From Adiantum capillus-veneris (Eukaryota; Streptophyta; Polypodiopsida; Polypodiales; Pteridaceae): 64,000 bases of DNA. Positions 1 to 10,269 of the stretch are shown here, in pieces. The notes under the pieces were generated by a model. That model ran no database searches. It was given only the letters and a program-made list of their open reading frames with translations, and was not told where the DNA came from. The stretch lies in the NCBI GenBank assembly GCA_014529385.2, contig CM043943.1, positions 97,494,355 through 97,558,354 on the forward strand. The letters are read 5' to 3'. The position numbers and the translations under genes were made by a program. The first letter of the stretch is position 1. Each line of letters begins with the position of its first letter.

Positions 1-2170
1 GGTGCATCAAATATCCACCGCTTGGCAGTTATAACAAAGGGTTGAAATGTGGATCCAATTGTTGGTATCTCTTAGATCCACCACTTGACCAGTTAAGTGA
101 AATCAACACTTGGCTATCATAACACTTGTAATTTTACAGAAGGTGTATGGGATGAGTAGATCTTAGATCCACCACTTTTCCATTTAGAGTAAGAATTGTT
201 AAGTAGGTGCATCAAAGATCCACCACTTGGCCGTTATAACAAAGGCTTGAAATGTGGATCTAATTGTTGGTATCTCCTAGATCAACCACTTGGCCATTCT
301 AGCCATGTCTTAACTGTAGGTGCATTAAACACTTGGCCATAATAACACTTGTAATTTTGCACAATGTTTGTGGAATGATTAGATTCTAGATCCACCACAT
401 GGCCATTTAAACTAAGAATTGGGAAGTAGGTGCATCAAAGATCCATCATTTGGTCATTATAACAAAGGCTTGAAATGTGGATCCAATTGTTTGTGTCTGT
501 TAGATCTACTACTTATCCAGTTAGGTGGATTCAACACTTGGCCATCATAACACTTCTAATTTTACACAATGTTTGTGTGATGAGTAGATCCTAGATCCAC
601 CACTTGTGCATTTAGAGGAATAATTGGTAAGTCGGTGCATCAAAGATCCACCACTTAGCCATTATAACAAAGCCTTGAATTGTAGATACAATTGTTGATG
701 TCACCTAGATACACCACTTCGCCATTGTAACTTTGTTTAAAGCTAGGTGCATTCAACACTTGGCCATCATAACACTGCTAAAATTACACAATGTCTGTGG
801 GATGACTAGATCCTAGATCCACCACTTGGCCATTTATACTAAAATTTGGGAATTAGATAGATCAAAGATCCACCACCTAGACATTAGAATGAAGGCTTGA
901 AGTCTGGATCCAATTGTTGGTATCTTCAAGATCCACAACTTTCCCATTCTAACCATGTCTTTAAGTTAGGTGCATTCAACACTTGGCCATCATAACACTT
1001 GTAATTTTACACAATGTTTGTGGGATGAGTAGATTCTAGATCCACCCCTTGGCCATTTAAACTAAGAATTGGGAAGTAGATTCATCAAAGATCCACCACT
1101 TGGCCATTCTAACCATGTGTTAAAGTTAGGAGGATTCAACACTTGGCCATCATAACACTTGTAATTTTACACAATATTTGTGGGATGAGTAGATCCTAGA
1201 TCCACCACTTGTCCATTTAGAGTACAAATCGGTAAGTAGGGGCATCAAAGATCCACCACTTGGCCATTATAACAAAGGCTTGTATTGTAAAGACAATTGT
1301 TGGTGTCAGCTAGATCAAACAATTGGCCATTCTATCCATGTCCTAAAGTTAGGTGCATTCAACACTTGGCCATCATACTAGTGGTAATTTTGCACAATGT
1401 CTGTGGAATCAGTAAAGTCTAGATCCGCCAGTTGGCCATTTAAAACAAACTTTAACAATTGGATACATCAAAGATCCACCACTTGGCCATTAGAATGAAA
1501 GCTTGAAGTGTGGATCTAATTGTTGGTATCTCCTAGATTCACCACTTGGCCAATTAGCTGGATTCAACACTTAGCCATCTTAACACTTCTAATTTTACAC
1601 AATGTTTGTGGGATGGTTAGATCCTAGATCGACCACTTGTACATTTACAGTAAGAATTGGTGAGTACGTGCATCAAAGATCCACCACTTGGCCATTATAA
1701 CAAAGGCTTGAATTTTAGATACAATTGTTGGTGTCACTTAGATCCACCACTTGGCCAATCTAGCCAGGTCCTAAAGCTAGGTGCATTCAGCACTTGGCCA
1801 TCATAACATTGGTAAATTTACACAATGTCTGTGGGACGACTAGATCCTAAATCCACCACTTGGCCATTCACACTAAAAGTTGGAAATTAGATAGATCAAA
1901 GATCCACCACCTGCCCATTAGAACGAAGGCTTGAAGTGTGGATCCAATTGTAGGTATCTCCCAGATCCACCACTTGGCCATTCTAGCCATGTCTTAAAGG
2001 TAGGTGTATTCAATACTTGGACATCATAACACTTGTAATTTTACACAATGTTGGTAGGATCCTAGATCCACCACTTGGCCATTTAGACTAAGAATTGGGA
2101 AGTAGGTGCATCAAAGATCCATCACTTGGCCATTATTACAAAGGCCTGAAATGTGGATCCATCAAAGCAT
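1..2170. repeat. Tandem satellite, about 223/205-bp units, ten copies
   Basis: A recurring landmark (AAGTAGGTGCATCAAAGATC and variants) starts near 201, 424, 629, 851, 1074, 1234, 1457, 1662, 1885 and 2100. The spacings are therefore mostly 223 or 205 bp, with one short unit of 160. Each unit contains three or four internal copies of CCACTTGGCCAT. Unit types alternate: a variant containing GATACAATTGTTG returns near 677, 1272 and 1700, which suggests higher-order organisation. There is no coding potential. The array runs off the left edge of the window, so its full size is unknown. Confidence 0.9.
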
Positions 2171-2750
2171 AGAGAGCCACAAGGTCCACCACTTGTTCAA
2201 GCTAAGCTCATTTGAACAATACAAAGCCACAAGATCCTTAGTCTAAACTTAAATGAAGCAAGGTCTATAATTGAAGGCAAAATCTATCATTGAAGCAAAA
2301 AGAGTGACAATCTCAGAGACTTCTTCAAGCTAAACTCTATTATTGACACACAGATAGCCACAAGGTTCACCACTTGTCCATGCTAAGATTCATTAAAGTA
2401 TAGACAACCACAAGGTCTACAATCTAAGCTTGGCATGGGGAATCGATGCAAGGTCCACCACATGTACCACAATAAAAAAATTTCCGCTTCAGTTTAATTT
2501 TTTTACTTGAGGGAGATGTTATAGCATTAGAGCAAGGACCACCACTTGACTAACCTCAAACTATAACCTTCTTTATACTGAGGACCTATCTTATTTCATC
2601 CCAATAGTAGGTAAATTTTCATTTCATGTATTATCTATGAGCCTCTCCTAGTTTCAACTATCATGTTCATTAGAAACCTCGGTAAGATACGTTACCTTTG
2701 TTGAGAAATTAAAGAAAGAATCACATTTACAGAGGCGTTAGATAGAAAGT
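2171..2750. repeat. Diverged satellite-related sequence
   Basis: The regular array dissolves here, but the core words TCCACCACTTG and CAAGCTAA keep recurring (for example near 2190, 2368, 2455 and 2540) without a fixed period. I read this as a decayed or transitional flank of the satellite. No gene is visible. Confidence 0.5.
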
Positions 2751-3324
2751 GAAAAAATACCAAAGAAAACAACTTCATTGGAAGACACAAGTAAGTCAAC
2801 TACTGAAATTTAAATGCTTATGTACAAAAATAAAATGTGTATATGTATGTATGTCATGTACAAGCATATGTATTTGTATGTTCTGTATGTATATCACCAT
2901 GAGATCATATATATTTCTACCACACATATACATAAACATATGTACCTACATACAGAGGCAAAGAAAACACACTACCAATCATATTCAAAACATGCATACA
3001 CTACATTATTACCAATGGATGCATATACAGAAGTAGGCCAAATAGAGCAAGAATTAGAAATTTGTATTTTGTGTATATGTATGTGATATAATATCTATGT
3101 AAATGTGTGTGATTTGGTGTGTATGTGGGTCTTTATGGTAGCAAGGAAGATGAACAACGTGAAGGAAAGGCGTTTTCATCATGTTTATGTGTGGGTTGTG
3201 TGTGTGCACAGAACATCTATGTATATGTGTGTAAGAAGGAAGCACAGAGAAAGAGAACCTTTTTGGTTTCTTGGAGAGCAAAACATAAAGACAAAAACCT
3301 GATGTAGATGGAGAGTGAGTGAGT

Positions 3325-3412
<88 letters not shown>

Positions 3413-3840
3413 TGAAATGCACCTTGTCAAACGCTTTCGATTTACACAGTAAAAGATTCTGCTTTTTGTGATGTCGAAGCCTTGAGTGTGATTGCCTTTG
3501 TCGTCCCTCTTTTGAATGTGATGTCGCCCCTATCTTGCTATGCACAACCTGTTTTGCATGCGCTATGGTTTCCTTGTGTGCACGAGCTAGAAATCCCTCT
3601 CTGCTTGCAAGAACGAATCTCCCCTGTTTCGTCTGTCTTTTTCTTGGTTTGCTGTGTGTTTTTGTGGTATGATTATCTAAAATGCCACGTGTACTTTGAA
3701 ACTTAAAACTCACTAGACCTTTTAAGCAATTTGCTTTTGTTTTGAGCAAATTTGGCATAGAGTACAAGTAAAAATTCATGTTAAAAAGAGGTAAAATCTC
3801 ATTGATTTTCTACATTAAAAAATTCTTGTTTTAAAACCGG
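2751..3840. repeat. Low-complexity DNA with a long GA run
   Basis: TATG/CATA-rich DNA occupies about 2830-3240. A near-perfect GA dinucleotide run of about 80 bp lies at about 3329-3407. The only long reading frame, on the minus strand, is produced by this CT run and reads Ser-Leu-Ser-Leu, so I do not accept it as a gene. Nothing else is recognisable. Confidence 0.75.
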
Positions 3841-3841
3841 G

Positions 3842-4385
3842 AGGCGACAAGGAGCTTCCTCCCCTTGACCCCACTTGGGGCGCTACCCCAAACCCCATGG
3901 GGATGCTGCCTCTTGACCCTGCTTAGGGTGTTTCCCGGAACCCCACAAGGGCTGCTGCTCCTTGACCCCGCTTGGGGTGCTGCCCCAAACCCTGCAGGGG
4001 CTGCTACCCCTTGACCCTACTTGGGGCGTTTCCCTGAACCCCACAAGGGCTGCTGCCCCTTGACCCTGCTTGGGGTGCTGTCCCAAACCTCACGGGGGCT
4101 GCTCCCCCTCGACCCTGCTCAGGGTGTTGCCCTGAATCCCATAGGGGCTACCGCCCCTTGACCCTGCTTGGGGCGCTGCCCCAAACCCCGCTCGGGGCGT
4201 TACCCCGAATCCCACAAGGGTTGCTACCCCTTGACCCCGCGTGCTGCCCCAAACCCCACGAGGTCTTCTGCCCCTTGACCCGCCGGGGCGTTTCCCCTAA
4301 GCCCACAGGGGCTACTGCCATTTAACCCTGCTTGGGACACTGTCCCAAACCCCACGAGACCCCGCTTGGGGTGCTACACCAAACC
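3842..4385. repeat. GC-rich 49-bp minisatellite
   Basis: The word TTGACC(C/T)(C/T)(G/A)CTTGGGG recurs at 3865, 3913, 3962, 4011, 4060, 4109 and 4158, a spacing of 48-49 bp. Less regular units continue to about 4385. Each unit contains the inverted words CTTGGGG and CCCCAAAC, giving short hairpins. It is far more GC-rich than anything around it. A minus-strand reading frame (4086-3883) with Gly/Pro/Gln-rich repeats is a by-product of the tandem structure. Confidence 0.85.
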
Positions 4386-4389
4386 CTAA

Positions 4390-5555
4390 TCTAAACTCTT
4401 GTTGCAACACCCTATTCCACTTTCTTAATTGTGATCTAGCTTAGATAATCTTTGTATCTAAAACCTAGTCTCTTTTCTTGCTTCACAACTCACCAAGGAC
4501 GATCAACATAAATAAGTGGTGGAAAATGACTCTATTTTGGAGCTCAGAACTCAAAATTTTCCTAGAACATTGACCATATCCACAACATGCCTAAACCTCG
4601 CTCAAAGCTATTCTCATCATAGCAAGCTTGGGGGTTTTTGTTTCAAATTTCACCAATTGTCAAATCTTTACCACTTGTCCTTGTTGAAGCAAGTACTTCT
4701 TTGAATTCAAGAAGCTACTAGCTCATCTAGTAATTCACCTTCAGCATTGGCCATTAAAACTACGTCCACCACTTCTACAAGATTCCATTGAAGAAAGAAA
4801 GGGCTACTCGGACATTGAGAGCAAAGGCCCTACTATCAACCTTGTTCCATTGAAAAAAGAAAAGGCTACTTGGACATTGGGAAGTAAAGCCTTGAAATTG
4901 TCCTATGTTTTTCATTAAAACTTGGAGGTCCACCACTTTTCCAAGCTATACTCTATTATAGTTGGACCAACTACTTGTAGTTCTCCTTGAACCTTGGCCA
5001 TTAAAACTAGGTCCACCACTTGTCCAAGCTACCCTCAAATAAAGAAGGTGTTTTTGTTTCAAGATCCACCACTGCTCCATTTTTTTTTCCATTAAAATAA
5101 GAACGGGGCTACTTGGACATCGAGAAGCAAGGCCCTACAATAGTTCACCTTGGACATTGGTCATTAAAACTAGGTCCACCACTTGTCCAACCTTTACTCT
5201 TATTTAGAAAGGGACTTTTGGTTTCAAGATCCATCACTTGTCCAGCCTTACTTGCATTGAAAGAAGAAAGATATACATGGACATTGGGAACCAAGATCCT
5301 ACACCACCTTGGACACTGGCCATTAAAACTAGGTCCATCACTTGTCCAACCTTTAATCTCATATATTAAAGGGAGTTCTGGTTTCAAGCTGCACCACTTG
5401 TCCAACCTTACTTCCATTAAAAGAAGCAAGGGCTACTTGGACATTGAGAACCAAGGCCCTACAATAATTTTCCTTGTACATTAACTACGTCCACCACTTG
5501 TCCAACCATAATTCCATTGAAAGAAGCAATGGCGCACATATTCAGAAACTCAACC
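4390..5555. repeat. Degenerate tandem repeat, about 160-170 bp
   Basis: The phrase CATTAAAACTAGGTCCACCA followed by CTTGTCCAA returns near 4755, 5000, 5163 and 5323. Between the copies are shared words such as GGGCTACTTGGACATTG and GGTTTCAAGATCCA. The core TCCACCACTTG matches the satellite at the left edge, so the two arrays probably share ancestry. Both strands have open stretches, but their amino-acid sequences only mirror the repeat. Confidence 0.7.
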
Positions 5556-5559
5556 ACAA

Positions 5560-7221
5560 AAGTATGTTTGTATAATCCATGATAAGATGGACCAAAAGAA
5601 GAATACCATTCCTAGATTACGCATTGTTCCTAAGGGTGTGGATTTAGGATACAATTTGCAGGTGGCTTTGATAGGTATGATCACTCATGGCCATGGAGAA
5701 GGTCATTATGATCAGTTTGTTTTGAATGGTTTGTGGCCAGCTGATCCAAATCTTACAATTGTCTCAATTGCTAATTGTTTACATAACTTAGAGAGGATAG
5801 ATAAGCATCCTCTTGGTGATCTAGCAACAAATGGACTACCAAGGAGTAGTATCTCTCTACTACATGATTTGAACTCAAGGGATGCTTAAGACCACCACAA
5901 CTTGAGTGATGGAAAAGAGCCCATCGTGCAACCATCGGAAGCTACAGAAGTAGAATTGGGGTCAACATTTTGCAGGTTGCTAGAGAACTTGTCACTACAA
6001 TTGGATAATTGTGCAGGGGAAAACAAAAATCGATACTTATTTGCCTATTTGTCAATGCTTGTTGCAAGGGGTGTTTTCAAAACCATCCAACTATGATTTT
6101 TGATGGTTGGGCACACACATGAGGACGTAGATGCCATTTTAAGTAATTTTTCAAAAAAATTGAGAGTTACACAAACTTATACTTTGCCACACTTGATGGA
6201 TACAATACAAAATAGTTCATCTTCATCTCCAGTCCCATTTTTGCTTGAAAAAGTTCCTAATTTCAAGAAATATTGTGATGGTTATCTTTGTGATGGACAA
6301 GACATACTTGTTGGACATTCCAAACCACTTCAATTCAGGTTTTTTATGCAAGATGAGACACCAATGATGTAGTATAAGGTACATGTAGGTGTATCAAGCT
6401 GGAGTGGAAGCATTTGCCTTTGGAAAACTGACATAGAAGGCAATCCATTGTTTCCACATGGAGATCCACCTTTGGTGCCAATGGCAGAATATGTCAAGGT
6501 TCACGAAGAAGTGATTTTAGGGTTGAAGAATTATATTAAGTTTTGGCAAAATCTAGGGAATGATTCAAATGTGCCACAATATTATAGACATGTGATAGAT
6601 TACTGGAGTAAGGTGATTGGACGATCTTGGAAAAGAAACCTATCAGAGAGAGGCTTGTATGAAAATTTTTGGCCAACAACTCAAGACTCTTGTCACCTAC
6701 AATCTACTACAATGAGCTTACAACAAGGAGCAAAAAGATTCCTAGGCCTTGAAGAGTTGAATGATAATTTTTGTGGTCCTCAACAAGATAGACCAAGGGA
6801 AGAGTTTGACTCTATGTCTGATGTGCACCAAGGTGACTTTGTTATGCTAGCTCCAAGTGACATGGAAATCTATCCAATTTGGCTCGCAATGGCTTTATCA
6901 GACATTGATAATGAGCCTACATCACCAAACTACAAAAAAATGTTAATTCAATATTGGGCACCTTGTGCAAGAAAGAGTGGGATGATGGAGATTCAAGCTT
7001 ACACTAATTGCTAGAAGGGTTTTTGGGCTATCAACTGCAAGGACCCACAAGTGTGGGATATGATAGATGCAATTGTTTGGTCATGGAGACCTAGCAAAGA
7101 AGGACCATTTTTTAGAATTAAGATTCCAGAAAGGCATGCTCTAAAAGCTAAAGCAAGTCTTTCTCATGCACATCAACCATGCTTGGATCAAAATTTGGAT
7201 ATGGCATCAAATTTGAAGTAG
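5560..7221 (+). pseudogene. DUF7869-type DDE transposase-like pseudogene
   Basis: One frame can be read from about 5560 to the TAG at 7219-7221. It is interrupted only by TAA at 5887, TGA at 6094, TAG at 6370 and TAG at 7012. Visible landmarks, in order, are HDKMDQKK with a possible first acidic residue, LDNCAGENKNRYLFAYLSML (about 5998-6060), and GHTHEDVDAILSNFSKKLR (about 6109). A C-terminal region carries YWSKVIGRSW, GDFVMLAPSD and YWAP. The LDN...ENKN and GHTHED pair is the signature I associate with the DUF7869 family, which is common in plant and protist mobile elements and resembles an RNase H-fold transposase. The N-terminal zinc-finger half is missing and the fragment abuts satellite DNA. 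It is a dead copy. The superfamily assignment is from memory. Confidence 0.75.
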
Positions 7222-7867
7222 ATTATGTGGAGCTTCTATTGTGACTATAAGAGTCAATTTTGTAAACAATATCTCTAGATGTATCAACCTTTCTTTCTTT
7301 TATTTAATTAAGAGAGTTTCTTCAAATTCATGCTTTGTTCATCCTCTTGACTTTTGGTGTTTATCAACACCACATTCCAATAAGATTTTCACTCTATCTT
7401 ATCAACAAGTTTGTCTCCTTTTTTCCCACTTTAAGTTGGAAATTCCAAAATTACATGAATCTGGTCAATTTGGAGATTCCCATAATGCAAGATTTCTACC
7501 ATAATACCTAATATGGTCTTTGGCCACTACGTCATTTTGATTTCTCTGTCACTCTTTGTATCCAAGTCTTAGCGATTGTCTAGCTAGCAAGCTCTTGAGA
7601 TCATTTGTAATCTTGTAGCCATTTGAAGCATCTGATTGCACTTGGGTTACGATCCAATTCCAGTTGTACCTTTCCTTGTATAACAACATATTAAAGAGCT
7701 TGAGACTTTAGAGCCAATTTGGGAATCACCAATGTCTTGAATATTTCGCAATGTGCAAAAATCTCAAATTGTTTTTTAGGCCAAAGCCTTCCACCAGGTA
7801 GTACTTGAAAATCTCTTCCAAGCCATGCTCTCAAAACTTTGGCTAAGATTTGGCCATGTGTTTGGAT
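7222..7867. other. No recognisable feature
   Basis: AT-rich unique-looking sequence follows the transposase pseudogene. It might include the 3' noncoding part of that element, but I found no inverted repeat end or target duplication. No convincing reading frame is visible. Confidence 0.5.
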
Positions 7868-8418
7868 CTTAAGATTTTTTTGAAAGTCGAAATTGGGAAA
7901 TTCCTAAATTTACTAGTATGGTGTTAAGATTCAAACAGGTTCTAAGAGCCGAACGCATAACAAATTTCCATAAGCAATTTGAAGGATTTGGGATGACCCT
8001 AGAAGGAAAGGCTTTGACTTGGTTCCAAACCATACATCCCGGATCAATAACTGATCTATCAACCTTAGCTATAAGATTTGTTTCCACTTGCTCAAGAATG
8101 GGAATCAAGCATAGCAATGTGGCACAAATCTACATCTTCAACCAAAACCAAGGAGAAACAGTGAGAGATTGTGTGAGTCAAATGAGACAATACATCGATA
8201 AATGTCCAAGGTTGAAAATTTCAGTCAAGGAGAGGCTTGTCTCATTTTTCCTAGAAGGATTTCTTAATAAGGATTTGCATGCCATCTTGTATAGTAAAAA
8301 ACATGCAACTTGGGAAACATGCAGTCCGGATGCAGTTAACTTGAGTGATAATTGTGAGATTTACAATGAGGCCCTAGCATTATTAAGGATGCCCAGAGTG
8401 GGGGATATAAATTTGTGA
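7868..8418 (+). pseudogene. Ty3/gypsy-type gag fragment
   Basis: The translation contains FHKQFEGFGMTLEGKALTWF, then GIKHSNVAQIYIFNQNQGE, VRDCVSQMRQYI and ERLVSFFLEGF. This is the pattern of the retrotransposon gag capsid domain (Retrotrans_gag family). The reading frame is open for about 180 codons and ends at 8418 without zinc knuckle, protease or polymerase. No LTR is apparent next to it, so this is an orphan capsid piece rather than a complete element. Capsid proteins of this family assemble the cytoplasmic particle in which reverse transcription occurs. Confidence 0.75.
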
Positions 8419-8658
8419 GCTTCTCATTTAGAGTTTTTTTGAAAACTTTTGTATCTTTTCAAGTTGTAGTCTTAGGTTCTTGCAACATTGTCACAAAAAG
8501 ATATTCCTACTCATAAAAAGTAGATATACCTTTAAACAATGCCTCAATACTACACACAATAAATTCAATACAAGTTACATCAAAAGTTTATTCAATGGTA
8601 GAAAGGGCGTGAAAACTTCTGCCATGCCACATTGTTTATTTCTTCAACATACATCAAA

Positions 8659-8820
8659 CACTACAACACTACATGAAGATATCGACGCGTATATATTGAC
8701 GGTCATGCTTTTTCTCGTGTATATCGACGTAATTAGCGTGCGTCGATATTCGCGTGGAAAGGCTTTATTTGTCACGCGTATATCGACGCGTATATCCACG
8801 CGTATAGCGGCGCAAAAAAA
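8659..8820. promoter_or_regulatory. CACTA-A left terminal and subterminal repeats
   Basis: After the CACTACAAC tip, the word (T)ATCGACGCG and close variants appear repeatedly in both orientations (CGTATATATTGACG, ATATCGACGTAATTAG, CGTGCGTCGATATTCG, CGTATATCGACGCG). In characterised CACTA elements such subterminal repeats bind the TnpA-like protein and are needed for excision. That role is inferred here. Confidence 0.8.
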
Positions 8821-8905
8821 TTTGGGGGAAAAAAGCGAAACCTGCGCGCAGGGACCATTTTCGCCTGCTCAGATCTTGGCCGAAACCTGCTGCGCAGGTA
8901 TTATG

Positions 8906-8982
8906 TCCATCTCCCCCCCCCCCCCCCCCCCCCCCAACCCCTCCCTCTCTCTCTCTCTCTCTACATCGTGTGTGTGTGTGTA

Positions 8983-9058
<76 letters not shown>

Positions 9059-9106
9059 GTGTGTGTGTAGGAAAGAGAGAGAGAGAGGTGTGTGTGTGTG
9101 TATGTA

Positions 9107-9174
<68 letters not shown>

Positions 9175-9191
9175 GTGTGTGTGTGTAGGTA

Positions 9192-9257
<66 letters not shown>
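8906..9257. repeat. C tract and GA minisatellite inside CACTA-A
   Basis: A C run (about 8909-8934) is followed by several long GA runs. The GA runs are separated by the recurring module TGTGTGTGTGTAGGAAAGAG (near 8968, 9060, 9095 and 9175). The equivalent block, inverted, is present in copy B at 48.5-48.8 kb, so it belongs to the element. Reading frames of alternating Arg-Glu through it are artefacts. Confidence 0.85.
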
Positions 9258-9260
<3 letters not shown>

Positions 9261-9714
9261 AATGTATGCTTAGAAAATTAAAATTAAAGAAAAAAAAATA
9301 AAGAGCGAAATGAAATGAAATGTTATATTAACGTCTTCAAAAGGCCAAAGTGACCTATGAGACATGAGACAAGAAAGTTACAATGTGATGGATCTGATAC
9401 AAAGTCAGAGTAAGAAGATGACAAAATAAAATATTATGGAATCCTAAACTGGTGGGTGTGGACTAAACGGCTAAACCAGCTAGCTGGGATAGGTAGATCA
9501 TAGGAGATCCAGCATCTGTTGTTGCGCATCTCATCAATCTCCTCCATGGTCAGTAGTTTGACTAGGCGTTGTGCATGTCGAGCCAAAGTGACCTAGCTAG
9601 ATCCTCTGATGCAGCCTCGGTCGATGTTGTGTAGTCCTCCGTAGTCATGGGCGTCTAGATCTCCCTAGCTCAGTCGCTCGTTCGATCAGTAGAGAGATAG
9701 GGAAGTAGAGAGCA

Positions 9715-9738
9715 AGAGAGAGAGAGAGAGAGAGAGGT

Positions 9739-9783
<45 letters not shown>

Positions 9784-9803
9784 AGAGAGATAGAAAAAGA
9801 GAG

Positions 9804-9869
<66 letters not shown>

Positions 9870-10202
9870 AGGGAAGTGGAGAGCGAGACAGGGAGAGATA
9901 TAGGAAAATAGGGAAATAGAGAGAGAAAGAGAGATAGCGAGAGCGAGATCGAGAGAGAAATAACGAGAGATAGGGTACATAGACAGAGAAGAAACTATGT
10001 AACTAAAAGAGGCAAAGGGGTTTTGTCTGCTACATGCATTGCCATGTACACCTGGGAGTGCACGTATGTGTCTACCCATATAGGATTTGACCAATAAAGA
10101 CGAGATTTTGACCCGGTGGTCCTGATCTCCGTACATCTCTGGACCGAGGTTTACGGAGATTGGGCAAGACTAGAGAATGCGAGGTAGTTTACATTGTGAG
10201 GA

Positions 10203-10245
<43 letters not shown>
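9715..10245. repeat. GA and TA runs inside CACTA-A
   Basis: GA-rich tracts at about 9715-9800 and 9850-9960 flank a TA run at about 9805-9846. A second TA run lies at about 10,203-10,245, just upstream of the transposase start. This section has no counterpart in copy B, where the 173-bp array sits instead. Confidence 0.75.
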
Positions 10246-10249
<4 letters not shown>

Positions 10250-10269
10250 CAACTTCATAATCATTGTAG

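Noticed and set aside
3054-3779. 241-codon minus-strand reading frame
   Set aside because: Its middle is Ser-Leu repeats from the CT run, and the rest has no conserved motif and biased composition.
3883-4086. Gly/Pro/Gln-rich repeat protein on the minus strand
   Set aside because: The amino-acid repeat is explained entirely by the 49-bp GC-rich minisatellite. No start context or conservation is evident.
8906-9257. Arg/Glu-rich coding frames in the GA block
   Set aside because: Simple-repeat translation. The same block in copy B gives different frames, so no protein is conserved.
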